A stretch of DNA of 64,000 bases from an uncultured Muribaculaceae bacterium (GTDB lineage Bacteria; Bacteroidota; Bacteroidia; Bacteroidales; Muribaculaceae). Below the pieces are notes generated by a model that did no database searches, was not told the DNA's origin, and was given only the letters and a program-made list of their open reading frames with translations. Each line of letters starts with the position of its first letter. Within the stretch, counting starts at the first letter, position 1. The translations under genes were made by a program, and so were the position numbers. Location: positions 1-64,000 of the forward strand of contig CAJUPZ010000012.1 in the NCBI GenBank assembly GCA_910588065.1. The letters run 5' to 3'. This document shows positions 27,321 through 36,435 of this stretch, piece by piece.

Positions 27321-27352
27321 CAAAATTACGAATAATAATGAAGCAGCGCAAA
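27321..27352 (-). promoter_or_regulatory. Promoter of the helicase-nuclease gene
   Basis: On the minus strand TTTG (27352 down to 27349), 20 bp, then TAATTTTG (27328 down to 27321) is a complete Bacteroidetes -33/-7 promoter. The ATG at 27313 lies just past the expected transcription start, so the mRNA would have almost no leader. Confidence 0.7.
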
Positions 27353-27390
27353 AGATATTCAAGCAAATAAACAAATAATTTAACACAAGA

Positions 27391-28608
27391 TTAGTTATTG
27401 CGTTTGGTCGCTATAAGGCATGGTTTTGATTCCTTTCCTATCCATGTGGCTTTCTTCCAAAAATACTCCAGCGGACCCTGCCGGTGTGAGGCCAGACGCC
27501 GGCGGCTCAGCAACAAAAGTGCGGTGAAAATGCCTGTTCCGATAAGCACCGATTCAAATGCTCCCACTTTATCCCAGAGGTCAAGACCGAAATGATAGTA
27601 AATGGTAACACCCAATATGGACTGGCCGATATAGTTTGTCAGGCTCATCCTGCCAAACGGTATGATGAAGCGCTGTACGGTGTATCCGTTGCCGGCATAA
27701 AACCATGCGAGCATGAATGCCGACACCAGAGTCGACATAAAAGCGAAGTTATATAACATAGGCACAGCTATGCTGTAGTACGACAACACTGTGACGTTTG
27801 AAATGTGTGCCGGAATATATGTCTTGAGCATAAACAGCGGAATGCAAGCTGCTATAGACCATGGAAGCACTTTTCTCCAGAATGCTGTGCTGTCATCTGA
27901 TTTCTCAAAATAAGCTTTGCGCCCAAGCCACATGCCGAGCAGGAAGAGTGCAGGGGTCTGGAACAGTCTGCCGGCCTCAACCTGCCAAAAATTGCTGTAG
28001 AGCTGACCATTCCAGATGTTGTTGGCGAGCGTTTGCCAAAGATTTCCATTTCGGCCTACTTGTTCGGCAGATGCGGCATATTTATAAAATTCAGAGTTGG
28101 TGTCGATATAGTCCGGATTGATGAGGGCATACCCGATTTTGGCCCAACATAAGGGTTGAAGCATGAGTATGGCGGCTACAACAAGCACCGTGCGGTTGCT
28201 CCACGATGACGCAGGAATCAGTATCAGACCACATACGGCATAAAGCAGCAATATGTCACCATTGTAAAACAGAGCGTGTAGTTGTGAGAATCCGGCGAGC
28301 AGCAGCATACGCCAGGCAAACCTTGCCCGGAAATCTTCTCCTCTTCGTCGGGCATTGCGCATTTGTATGAAGAAACTGAATCCAAAAAGCAAAGAGAACG
28401 TGGCATAAGCTTTTCCCGCAAACAGGAAATAAATCAATTCCGTAGTCCTGCTGCCCAGTTGTTCAAGCCAGCCCGGTTGAGGCGCCGGGCCATAAAAGAT
28501 ATTGTAATGCTCCAGATTATGGAGAAGCACAATGGCAAGCAAAGCAAAACCGCGAAGGGCATCCACGCATTCCAGCCTATTGTCAGTCGATTGGTTTACT
28601 GTTGTCAT
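27391..28608 (-). CDS. DUF418/YeiB-family membrane protein
   Basis: 405-residue integral membrane protein with about ten hydrophobic segments. The start, RLECVDALRGFALLAIVLLHNLEHY, and the late GRMSLTNYIGQSILGVTIYYHFGL are diagnostic of DUF418 proteins, which resemble membrane acyltransferases. Biochemical function is not established for this family. It is followed at 27313 by the helicase gene, but that gene has its own promoter. A -7 element TAACTTTG on the minus strand (28647 down to 28640) lies just upstream of the ATG. Confidence 0.85.
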   Translation of the reverse strand: MTTVNQSTDNRLECVDALRGFALLAIVLLHNLEHYNIFYGPAPQPGWLEQLGSRTTELIYFLFAGKAYATFSLLFGFSFFIQMRNARRRGEDFRARFAWRMLLLAGFSQLHALFYNGDILLLYAVCGLILIPASSWSNRTVLVVAAILMLQPLCWAKIGYALINPDYIDTNSEFYKYAASAEQVGRNGNLWQTLANNIWNGQLYSNFWQVEAGRLFQTPALFLLGMWLGRKAYFEKSDDSTAFWRKVLPWSIAACIPLFMLKTYIPAHISNVTVLSYYSIAVPMLYNFAFMSTLVSAFMLAWFYAGNGYTVQRFIIPFGRMSLTNYIGQSILGVTIYYHFGLDLWDKVGAFESVLIGTGIFTALLLLSRRRLASHRQGPLEYFWKKATWIGKESKPCLIATKRNN

Positions 28609-28908
28609 GGTTATTAAGAACTTGTTTAAGCTGATTTCACAAAGTTACAAAATAATGCTGACATTCAACCACATCTTAGTTGCATTCCGGTCTTAGTTGC
28701 ATATTCCAATGCACGCCGCCTACCACTCCCGGCTCCGGTATAGGGGAAGTGGATATAGAGGTGGTAAAGAGAAACATATTTCGGGGTATTGAGGCCTTTC
28801 AGCCAAATCACGGAATGAATCTCGGCCAAATCACGGAATGAAACTCAGCCAAACCACGGAATGAAACCCGGCCAAATCACGGAATTGGGCTGTAGGTCGC
28901 TTTCCTGA
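28609..28908. repeat. Gene-free stretch with a 23-bp tandem repeat
   Basis: Four copies of a 23-bp unit built on GGCCAAATCACGGAATGAA run from 28800 to about 28890 (units start at 28800, 28823, 28846 and 28869; the last is partial). A separate 12-bp direct repeat TCTTAGTTGCAT lies at 28674-28685 and 28691-28702. The tandem array sits immediately downstream of the nifJ stop. No open frame in the stretch looks like a gene. It also holds the DUF418 gene promoter at its left edge. Confidence 0.85.
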
Positions 28909-31900
28909 TTACAGTTTGTCGGTGGTCAGAGCGGTGTAAATAAAGGAGGTGCGCTTGCTGAGCTGAGGCTGAAGGGTGGCCGCCGCGTGCGGGTCTGTCA
29001 TCCTGAGGTCGGCATACCGGTCCTCGCCGTTGATAAATCCGATTATTGCACCGTTGGGGGCGGGGGAGTCAACTTCAGGAGCGGCTCCGGCGGCGGGGTT
29101 GCGGCGGTATAGCTGCCAGTAGCCTGTCAGCACGGCGTTTTTCTCCTCGACGATGCTGTGGCTCATCCCTGCGCGTATGCCATGGTTTATGCAGGGGCAG
29201 TACGCTATGACAATAGCCGGGCCGGGGTGGGAATCGGCTTCGGTGAGGGCGTCGATTGTCTGCTGATAGTTTGCGCCGAGGGCTATTGAGGCAACATAGA
29301 CGTCGGGATACACCATCATCATTCTGCCGAGGTCTTTTTTATAGGTGCGTTTGCCGTCTGCCGAGTATTTTGCCACGGCGCTGAGCGGGGTTGCCTTTGA
29401 TGTCTGGCCGCCGGTGTTGGAATAGCATTCGGTGTCCATAACCAGTATGTTGATGTCAACATCCTGGGCAAGCACATGGTCAAGTCCGGCAAAGCCAATG
29501 TCGTAAGCCCAGCCGTCGCCGCCGATGGCCCAGATGCTTTTCTTTACAAACAGGTCGCGGCGGGCAAGCATTTCATTGCGCAGGGGAGTGGCCGGGTCAG
29601 CTTCTATGGCTGAAATTGCCGCGGCTGAGGTAGCGATGCTTGCATTGCCGTCAGCTTTGGTGTCAACCCAACCGGTCAAGGCTTTTTTTATCTTGTCAGA
29701 GGTGGCCGGGTCGGCGATGGCGCGGTTCACAATGTCGGTGAGCTCGCTGCGCCGTGCGGCTATGGCAGTTGCTATTCCGTATGCGTACTCAGCGTTGTCT
29801 TCAAACAGCGAGTTACCCCAGGCCGGGCCGTGTCCGTCGGAATTCACACAGTAGGCATTGCTCGGAAAGTTGGCACCCCATATTGAGGAGCAGCCGGTAG
29901 CGTTGGCAATTATGAGACGTTCGCCCATAAGCTGGGTGAGCAGTTTGACGTATGGTGTTTCGCCACACCCGGCGCAGGCTCCGGAAAATTGAAGCAGCGG
30001 CTGGTATAGCTGCGAGCCGTTGATTGTTGTTCTCTCAACGAGTCCCGGTTTCTGAGCCACATTCTTCTGCAGATAGTCAAGGAAAGAGGCTTGCGATGCG
30101 AGTTGAGTGTCAATGGGTTGCATATCAAGGGCTTTGCCCGGGCAAATTGTTGCGCACGAAGCGCATCCGGTACAGTCGTGGGGGTACACCTGTATCCTGA
30201 AATTCAGCCCTTTGAGCTGAGGTGAGTGAGCGGCTATGGCAGACATTCCGGCGGGTGCTGCTTTCAGTTCCCCGTCATCAAGCAGATACGGGCGTATTGC
30301 TGCGTGAGGACATACGAGCGAGCACTCAGTGCACTGCACGCATTTCTGCGGGTTCCACTGCGGAATATAGTCGGCAATAGTGCGTTTTTCGTATGCTGTT
30401 GTGCCCATCGGCAAAGTGCCGTCCGGAGAGAAGGCCGATACCGGCAGCGAGTCGCCCCTGAGGTCGAGGCAAGGTATAGCCACCTTTTCAATAAACTCCG
30501 GCAGCTGCTGACTGTCAGCGGCCTCGGTATCAGTGGCTGAAAGCCACGCGGTTGAGTCATATTCTATTTTCACGATGGCTCCGGCCGCGGCCTCAATAGC
30601 GGCGAGGTTGTTGGCCACCGTTTGTCCCCCTTCGTGCATATACATATCGGTGATGTATTGTTTCAGTCCGGCCATGGCGAGGTCAAAGGGTATGGTCTGG
30701 TGTAGCTTGAAGAATACCGCGAGCATAATCATATTGATGCGCACGCCAAGGTTGTTTGCCCGGGCAATTGATTGGGCGTCAATATTATACATCTGAATAT
30801 TCTTCGAGGCGATGGCTCTGCGCAGCGAGGCCGGCAGGGCTGAGTCCATCTGCTTGGCGTTCCAATTGGAGTTGAGCACGAATGTGCCGCCGTCGGCCAG
30901 ACAGTCTACAAGGGCAAAGCGGCGCACATAGCTGCTTTTGTTGCAGGCTATGTAGTCGGCAGACTCAATAGTATATGCCTGCTTTATGGGCGAGGTGCCG
31001 AAGCGGAGCTGGCACACGGTGAATCCGCCGGATTTCTTAGCCGAGTATTCGAAATAAGCCTGACTGTAGAGATTGCCGGCGTTGCCGATGATATTTGCGG
31101 CGGTGCGGGTTGCCCCTACAGTGCCGTCAGACCCCATACCGTAGAAAATAGCAGATGATACTCCGGATGCCTTGATGATGAGCCTCTCGGGCAGCGGCAG
31201 GGAGCGGTGGGTGACATCATCCTCAATGCCAACGGTGAAGCCGTGCATCGGGGTGGGGGAGGCGAGGTTGTCAAACACGGCCTTCACCATGGTGGGGTCG
31301 AAATTCTTGGAGCCGAGTCCGTAGCGGCCACCTGTAACCGTGATTTTGCGGCCTGATGCTGCTACTGCCGCCGCAACATCAAGAAAGAGAGGTTCGCCGG
31401 ACGACCCCGGCTCCTTGGTGCGGTCCAGCACGGCTATTCTCTCAACTGTCTCAGGCAGGGCTGCGAGCAGGCTCTCTGCGCTGAAAGGCCGGTAAAGCCT
31501 CACCTTCACCGCTCCGTAGCGGGTGCCGGCAACGGCGTTGAGATGGCTGACCGTATAGTCTATGACATCGGTTGATGAGCCGATTGACACAATCACATAC
31601 TTAGCATCCGGTGAGCCGGTGTAGTCAAACAGGTGATAGTGCCTGCCCGTGAGGGCTGCCACACTGTCCATTGCCTGCTGCACAATTTCCGGCAGGCGGT
31701 CGTAGTAGCGGTTTCGGGCCTCAGTGTTCTGAAAGTAGACATCCCAGTTCTGGGCGGAGCCGCGCAAGTCCGGGTGCTCGGGATTCATTGCGCGCCGGCG
31801 GAAGCTCTCAACGGCATCTTTGGGAAGCAGAGGCTCAAGTTCCAGATATGTAGCTGTTTCGATAGAGGCGGTTTCGTTTGAAGTGCGCCATCCGTCAAAG

Positions 31901-32403
31901 AAGTGGAGCACAGGCACACTGCCGCGCAGTGCGGCGATGTGGGCAACAATGGCAAGGTCGTGGGTTTCCTGTACCGAAGCCGATGCAAGCATGGCGAATC
32001 CTGTGGCCCTGCAGGCCATAACATCCTGATGGTCGCCGAAGATACTCAGGGCGTGGGTGGCGAGTGAACGGCACCCTACATGAAACACTCCCGGAAGCAG
32101 CTCACCTGCAATCTTATACATGTTCGGAATCATGAGCATGAGCCCCTGGGAGGATGTGAAAGTTGTTGCCAATGCTCCCCCGGCCAGCGCGCCGTGGGTA
32201 GCCCCGGCGGCCCCGAGCTCCGATTCCATCTCGCGCACCTCCATGGTGCTTCCGAGGAGGTTTTTCACCCCCTTGATGTGCCATTTGTCGGCGGTTTCCC
32301 CCATAGAGGCTATCGGGGTGATGGGATATATCGTGGCCACTTCGCTGAAAGCGTAGGCAATGTATGCAGCTGCGGTGCAGCCGTCCATGGTAGTGCGTTT
32401 CAT
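28909..32403 (-). CDS. nifJ: Pyruvate:ferredoxin (flavodoxin) oxidoreductase
   Basis: 1164-residue single-chain PFOR that oxidises pyruvate and CoA to acetyl-CoA and CO2 with reduction of ferredoxin, central to anaerobic fermentation. The N-terminal TPP pyrimidine domain (IYPITPIASMGE), CoA-binding middle region, two ferredoxin-type clusters (CVQCTECSLVCPHA near 690, CTGCASCATICPGKA near 750), the third-cluster region ACAGCGETPY and the C-terminal TPP-binding GDGWAYDIGF ... TECYSNTGGQTSKATP are all present in normal order. Length is standard for the family. It is monocistronic, divergent from porV. Confidence 0.97.
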   Translation of the reverse strand: MKRTTMDGCTAAAYIAYAFSEVATIYPITPIASMGETADKWHIKGVKNLLGSTMEVREMESELGAAGATHGALAGGALATTFTSSQGLMLMIPNMYKIAGELLPGVFHVGCRSLATHALSIFGDHQDVMACRATGFAMLASASVQETHDLAIVAHIAALRGSVPVLHFFDGWRTSNETASIETATYLELEPLLPKDAVESFRRRAMNPEHPDLRGSAQNWDVYFQNTEARNRYYDRLPEIVQQAMDSVAALTGRHYHLFDYTGSPDAKYVIVSIGSSTDVIDYTVSHLNAVAGTRYGAVKVRLYRPFSAESLLAALPETVERIAVLDRTKEPGSSGEPLFLDVAAAVAASGRKITVTGGRYGLGSKNFDPTMVKAVFDNLASPTPMHGFTVGIEDDVTHRSLPLPERLIIKASGVSSAIFYGMGSDGTVGATRTAANIIGNAGNLYSQAYFEYSAKKSGGFTVCQLRFGTSPIKQAYTIESADYIACNKSSYVRRFALVDCLADGGTFVLNSNWNAKQMDSALPASLRRAIASKNIQMYNIDAQSIARANNLGVRINMIMLAVFFKLHQTIPFDLAMAGLKQYITDMYMHEGGQTVANNLAAIEAAAGAIVKIEYDSTAWLSATDTEAADSQQLPEFIEKVAIPCLDLRGDSLPVSAFSPDGTLPMGTTAYEKRTIADYIPQWNPQKCVQCTECSLVCPHAAIRPYLLDDGELKAAPAGMSAIAAHSPQLKGLNFRIQVYPHDCTGCASCATICPGKALDMQPIDTQLASQASFLDYLQKNVAQKPGLVERTTINGSQLYQPLLQFSGACAGCGETPYVKLLTQLMGERLIIANATGCSSIWGANFPSNAYCVNSDGHGPAWGNSLFEDNAEYAYGIATAIAARRSELTDIVNRAIADPATSDKIKKALTGWVDTKADGNASIATSAAAISAIEADPATPLRNEMLARRDLFVKKSIWAIGGDGWAYDIGFAGLDHVLAQDVDINILVMDTECYSNTGGQTSKATPLSAVAKYSADGKRTYKKDLGRMMMVYPDVYVASIALGANYQQTIDALTEADSHPGPAIVIAYCPCINHGIRAGMSHSIVEEKNAVLTGYWQLYRRNPAAGAAPEVDSPAPNGAIIGFINGEDRYADLRMTDPHAAATLQPQLSKRTSFIYTALTTDKL

Positions 32404-32507
32404 AGAAATAAAATGAAGAAGCGCTGTTATTTGTTCAAATCCGTGCGGTCAGGGCAATATTTTTTGAGGGTAGGGCAATAAACGGCAGTGCTTGCAGTTA
32501 AATATGT

Positions 32508-33707
32508 ATGAAACCAAAAGCATTGACATGTGTGTGTCTGGGCATTGCGGCTCTCTTCAGCGCAAATGCTCAGGATAAGAATGATTTCAACCCTATCCAG
32601 ACCGGAGTGAACTCGCTGAATATCGCTCCCGATGCCCGCGGCTCGTCGATGGGCGACCTTGGCGCTGCCACAGACCCTGACGCCAACTCGCAGTTCTGGA
32701 ATCCGTCGAAATATGCTTTCGCCTACAGTCAGGCGGCGGTGTCGCTAAGCTACACCCCCTGGCTGCGCTCGCTTGTCGATGATATTTTTCTTGCGAATAT
32801 TGCCGGATACTGGAAGATAGGCAGCGGCGACAATCAGGTGGCGAGCGCTTCGCTGCGCTACTTCTCGTTAGGTGAGGTCACCACCGGTTCCGAAGCAATA
32901 GGCTCGGCACAGACCCTGAACCCATACGAAATGAGTTTTGACGTGGGCTATTCGCGCAAACTGTCGGAGAAGTATTCCATGGGTGTGGTGCTCAGATATA
33001 TTTACTCCGACCTCGGCTTCTCTGATTCGTACGCGGGTGACAACTCCACCGGAGCCTCTGCTTTTTCAGCCGATATATCAGGCTATTACACAACTTATCC
33101 CATAATAGGACGCAACGAATGTCAGTGGTCGTGGGGCTGGAATATCTCAAACATAGGCACCAAGGTGTCGTACAATCACGGTGAAGACCCGGCGTTTCTG
33201 CCCACAAACCTGCGTATCGGCACCAATTTCACCTTTCCGCTCGCCGACTACCACAACCTGTCTATAGGACTTGACCTTAATAAACTCCTTGTGCCTGCGC
33301 GCCCCCGCGAAAACGACTACGACACAACCACGCCTGATGGGCAACGCGAGTATCTTGATGCTCTTGAAAACTGGGAAAATATGTCGCCTATAACCGGCAT
33401 TTTCAAGTCATTCTCCGACGCTCCCGGCGGTTTCAACGAGGAGCTTAAGGAGATAATGTGGTCGCTCGGAGCAGAGTATTCGTACAACCAGCAGTTTTTT
33501 GCCCGGGCAGGCTATTTCCATGAGTCGGCTATGAAGGGCAACCGCCAGTACTTCGGCATCGGAGCCGGATTTGCCCTCAATATCCTGCGCATCGACGCGT
33601 CCTATATGCTGGCTACAGCGGCCACATCGCCGCTCAACCAGACTCTGCGCTTCACTCTCACTTTCGACATGGACGGCCTCCGCGAGATTTTTGGCAAAAA
33701 ACGCTGA
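32508..33707 (+). CDS. porV: Type IX secretion outer-membrane protein PorV
   Basis: 399 residues with a signal peptide (MKPKALTCVCLGIAALFSANA) and a FadL-like barrel. Diagnostic PorV/LptO stretches are NSLNIAPDARGSSMGDLGAATDPD, QFWNPSKYAFA and the closing LNQTLRFTLTFDMDGLREIFGKK. PorV shuttles T9SS substrates from the translocon to the attachment complex. The partner PorU is not in the window. Presence of porV implies a type IX system elsewhere in the genome. The stop codon lies in the loop of the terminator that follows. Confidence 0.94.
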   Translation: MKPKALTCVCLGIAALFSANAQDKNDFNPIQTGVNSLNIAPDARGSSMGDLGAATDPDANSQFWNPSKYAFAYSQAAVSLSYTPWLRSLVDDIFLANIAGYWKIGSGDNQVASASLRYFSLGEVTTGSEAIGSAQTLNPYEMSFDVGYSRKLSEKYSMGVVLRYIYSDLGFSDSYAGDNSTGASAFSADISGYYTTYPIIGRNECQWSWGWNISNIGTKVSYNHGEDPAFLPTNLRIGTNFTFPLADYHNLSIGLDLNKLLVPARPRENDYDTTTPDGQREYLDALENWENMSPITGIFKSFSDAPGGFNEELKEIMWSLGAEYSYNQQFFARAGYFHESAMKGNRQYFGIGAGFALNILRIDASYMLATAATSPLNQTLRFTLTFDMDGLREIFGKKR

Positions 33708-33726
33708 GCGAAATCCGGCGTTTTTT
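33696..33726. terminator. Hairpin terminator overlapping the porV stop
   Basis: AAAAAACGC (33696-33704) pairs perfectly with GCGTTTTTT (33718-33726), and the TGA of porV (33705-33707) is at the start of the loop. It separates porV from ispF. Confidence 0.65.
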
Positions 33727-33729
33727 GAT

Positions 33730-33737
33730 TATTTTTG
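33730..33737 (+). promoter_or_regulatory. -7 promoter element of ispF
   Basis: TATTTTTG matches TAnnTTTG and lies 25 bp before ATG 33762, just after the porV terminator. No clear -33 TTTG is at the standard spacing. Confidence 0.45.
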
Positions 33738-33761
33738 CGGAAGGTTTTATTATTCGATTAT

Positions 33762-34250
33762 ATGGCGGAAATTACAGATATACGCACCGGCATGGGCATG
33801 GATGTCCATGCCTTCGCTCCTGAGCGCGAATTATGGATTTGCGGAGTGAAGATACCCTACGAACTCGGGCTTATGGGCCACAGCGATGCTGATGTGGCGC
33901 TCCATGCGCTCTCCGATGCAATATTGGGTGCGCTGGCTCTCAGGGATATAGGTTATCATTTTCCGGACACGGACCCACGCTTCAAAGGCGCTGACAGCAG
34001 GGTGCTTCTGCGCCATGTGGCAGGGCTGGTGGCCGACAAGGGCTACCGTATTTCAAATGTGGATGTGACAGTCATCGCGCAAGCTCCGAAGATGGCTCCT
34101 TATATCGAGGAGATGAGAAGTACCGTTGCCGCCGATCTCGGCATCGATGTCGACAGGGTGTCTGTAAAGGCCACAACAACCGAGCATCTGGGATTTACCG
34201 GACGCAAGGAGGGCATAGCCTCCATAGCCGCAGCCACTCTGCTGCGCTGA
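33762..34250 (+). CDS. ispF: 2-C-methyl-D-erythritol 2,4-cyclodiphosphate synthase
   Basis: 162-residue cytoplasmic enzyme of the MEP isoprenoid pathway that cyclises CDP-methylerythritol phosphate to MEcPP with release of CMP. The zinc-binding GMGMDVHAF near the start, GLMGHSDADVALHALSDAILGAL, the FKGADSR segment and the terminal TTTEHLGFTGRKEGIA signature are all present. ATG 33762 fits the family start; an in-frame ATG at 33735 would lie in the promoter. The gene converges on the SDR gene with a 3-bp gap. Confidence 0.96.
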   Translation: MAEITDIRTGMGMDVHAFAPERELWICGVKIPYELGLMGHSDADVALHALSDAILGALALRDIGYHFPDTDPRFKGADSRVLLRHVAGLVADKGYRISNVDVTVIAQAPKMAPYIEEMRSTVAADLGIDVDRVSVKATTTEHLGFTGRKEGIASIAAATLLR

Positions 34251-34253
34251 AAA

Positions 34254-34991
34254 TCACCACTTGAGGGAGATGTGGCGCCACACACATTGTGGCACCAGTC
34301 GCCATATACCGTTTACAATAGCCCAGCGGCTGTCTATTGTTGCCCTGCGTTTGCGTTTCAGGATTGCAGTCTCAATCAGTGGCGCCACCTGGTCGATGCT
34401 CATTATCATGGGATATTCCTTTTCGGGGTCGAGCAGCGGAGTGCGCACAAATCCGGGGCGTATGTCGGTGAAGCGCACATTCACCTGCTGTTGGTAGGCG
34501 AGCTGTTCAAGGGCGTTGATGAAGCGCTGCTGAAATTGCTTTGAGGCGCTGTATGCTGCGGCCACTCCTATACCTTTTGTACCGGCAACGGATGTTATGA
34601 CTGCAATCTGGCCGGGGGTGCGGTTTGCCGTTGCCTTGAAGTAGCGGTAGGCTGCGGCGACAATCCTTGCAAAACCGGTGACGTTTGTAGAAAGGGTGGT
34701 GTCGATGCGTGTGTCTTCGAGGTCGGGGTCGTAAAAACCGGTTCCGGCGGCGTAGAGAAGAATGTCCATGCCGTCGGTGAGCTCAATAAGACCGTTGAAA
34801 TTTTTGACAGCGTCCTGACGTGTGACATCGATTTCCGCTACCGCTACATTTGCGGGATATAGCTCCTTGATAGCGTTCAGCCGCTCAACTCTGCGCGCGG
34901 CAACGCCCACACGCCAGCCGGCGCGTGCAAAATCGGTGGCTATCCGCTCTCCAATGCCTGATGAGGCACCTACAATGATAATCTTTTTCAT
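34254..34991 (-). CDS. SDR-family NAD(P)-dependent oxidoreductase
   Basis: 245 residues. The Rossmann motif GASSGIGERIA, a Ser in VITSVAG and the catalytic YSASK are intact, so it is probably active. The C-terminal ~30 residues (WAIVNGIWRLVPQCVWRHISL) are hydrophobic and may associate with membrane. It is the last gene of the long minus-strand run from panC. The substrate cannot be told from sequence. Confidence 0.88.
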   Translation of the reverse strand: MKKIIIVGASSGIGERIATDFARAGWRVGVAARRVERLNAIKELYPANVAVAEIDVTRQDAVKNFNGLIELTDGMDILLYAAGTGFYDPDLEDTRIDTTLSTNVTGFARIVAAAYRYFKATANRTPGQIAVITSVAGTKGIGVAAAYSASKQFQQRFINALEQLAYQQQVNVRFTDIRPGFVRTPLLDPEKEYPMIMSIDQVAPLIETAILKRKRRATIDSRWAIVNGIWRLVPQCVWRHISLKW

Positions 34992-35002
34992 GAATCACTC
35001 GC

Positions 35003-35896
35003 TTATTGCGGGGCAGCGACGTTGTTGCCCTCATCCGATGTATTAACCTTCGGGGCGGTGTTCTTGTTCAGCGGCAGGGTGTACATGATTGAAAATCCGC
35101 CTGAAACAGGGGTTCCGCGCTTGCCGAATCCGGGAATGTACATCGGCTCGCCTATGGTGTTTTTTGTTTCGTGAAGAAGTGAATGGAATTTCACCTGCCA
35201 GCCGAGCGATATGTTTTTGAAAATCTTTACTTTGATTCCGGCAACAATCTCGTAGTAACCGGCACTTGCGCTCTGCGAGGGAATGTCAATCGGCTGGGCG
35301 GGCCAGTAGCCGCCGTTTGTTTCGCCGGCTATGCTCCATTTGTAGGGAGTGAATCCGTATCTCAGGCCGAATGTGAGCTGGTAGTCGGGATTGGAGTTGT
35401 AGAATATATTGTAGCCGCAGCCGATTTTAAAGTATGGAGCCATCGGGCTCTTAAAGGTGTAGTTGAAGCCGTCGGGAGATATGTCGGCGGAGGACAGACC
35501 GAACTCCACCACCGGATTGAAGCGGTTGTGCAGGCTGAGCTCGGCCCAGAATCCAATGCCACCGTAGTGCTGACCGAGGAGTCGCATCGCGGGATCCCAT
35601 ATATCGGCGGCCACTGTTACAGCGTGCAGCAGGGGGTAGACATTGCCTACCACTTTGTTGAGGGCGGTGGTGTCGACATACTCCTGGCCGGTGACAGTGT
35701 CGACAAGCACCACATTGCCCTGCGCGTCACGCATTTCGGCGAGGCGGCTTTTGTCTACTTCGGCGGGCTTGGTGTCCTTTTTGGTGCCGGCGGTGGCGGG
35801 AGGCGGTGTCACCGGGTTGATGCGCCGCTGGGCCAGCGCGGTTCCGCAAGAGCAGAGGCAGGCTATGATTGTGAATATGATAATCAGTTGGCGCAT
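35003..35896 (-). CDS. DUF6048 family outer-membrane beta-barrel-like protein
   Basis: 297 residues with a signal peptide (MRQLIIIFTIIACLCSCGTALA). A low-complexity Pro/Lys linker is followed by a beta-strand-rich region with alternating aromatics (FWAELSLHNRFNPVVEFGL, YFKIGCGYNIFYN, GYYEIVAGIKVKIF), as expected of a small outer-membrane barrel. It directly follows the DUF6452 gene (5 bp between), and this pairing is common in Bacteroidales. Function is unknown. A Cys at position 17 could make it a lipoprotein, but the AxA site near residue 22 fits Sec cleavage better. Confidence 0.75.
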   Translation of the reverse strand: MRQLIIIFTIIACLCSCGTALAQRRINPVTPPPATAGTKKDTKPAEVDKSRLAEMRDAQGNVVLVDTVTGQEYVDTTALNKVVGNVYPLLHAVTVAADIWDPAMRLLGQHYGGIGFWAELSLHNRFNPVVEFGLSSADISPDGFNYTFKSPMAPYFKIGCGYNIFYNSNPDYQLTFGLRYGFTPYKWSIAGETNGGYWPAQPIDIPSQSASAGYYEIVAGIKVKIFKNISLGWQVKFHSLLHETKNTIGEPMYIPGFGKRGTPVSGGFSIMYTLPLNKNTAPKVNTSDEGNNVAAPQ

Positions 35897-35901
35897 GGGT
35901 G

Positions 35902-36435
35902 TCAGAGATGTGGTTCGTCAGTGTCCTCCTCCTCATCTTCATCTTCGGTCTGAACTCTGAAGTAGATTTTGAGGCGCATGATGTCAAGGTTGTCGATATA
36001 AGGGTCAATCACCGTCACCGAGTCAATGAAGTGGTCTGTAGCGGCTATGCTGTTGATTGTATAGCAGTACATTGCGCCACACTCTTCTGAAACGAATTTA
36101 GCCTCGGAAGCGTAGTCGATCGTAATGGTGTCGTTGAGCAGGGGGTTGGCCAGCGCTTGCTGCATATAGTGGATGCAGAATGCTGTTGAGGAGGCGGAAG
36201 ACCTCAGCGGCAGGTACACCATTGATGCGCTGCGTCCGTATATGAGCGAGGAGTCATTTGGCGCACCTATACCGAAAATGTACAGGGAGTCGACGAGAAT
36301 CGCCTCGCCTGAGGAGCTGGAGAAGAATCCGGCAAGGGGCACACTGCTCTGGTTTTGCAGACAGCCGGATGTGTTGCAGCTCCAGCAGCAGGCGGCGGCA
36401 ACGACGGCGGTTATGAGTTTCAGAATTTTCCCCAT
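35902..36435 (-). CDS. DUF6452 family lipoprotein
   Basis: 177 residues with a lipoprotein signal (AAACCWSCN; the modified Cys is near residue 20). It contains the family stretch QNQSSVPLAGFFSS. The C-terminus is very acidic (EDEDEEEDTDEPHL). It begins inside the 3' end of the nitroreductase gene (16-bp overlap) and precedes the DUF6048 barrel gene, so the two are likely co-expressed and may work together at the outer membrane. No function is known. Confidence 0.75.
   Translation of the reverse strand: MGKILKLITAVVAAACCWSCNTSGCLQNQSSVPLAGFFSSSSGEAILVDSLYIFGIGAPNDSSLIYGRSASMVYLPLRSSASSTAFCIHYMQQALANPLLNDTITIDYASEAKFVSEECGAMYCYTINSIAATDHFIDSVTVIDPYIDNLDIMRLKIYFRVQTEDEDEEEDTDEPHL

Noticed and set aside
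28800..28890. CRISPR array
   Set aside because: The 23-bp units are directly adjacent with no spacers and no cas genes are nearby.
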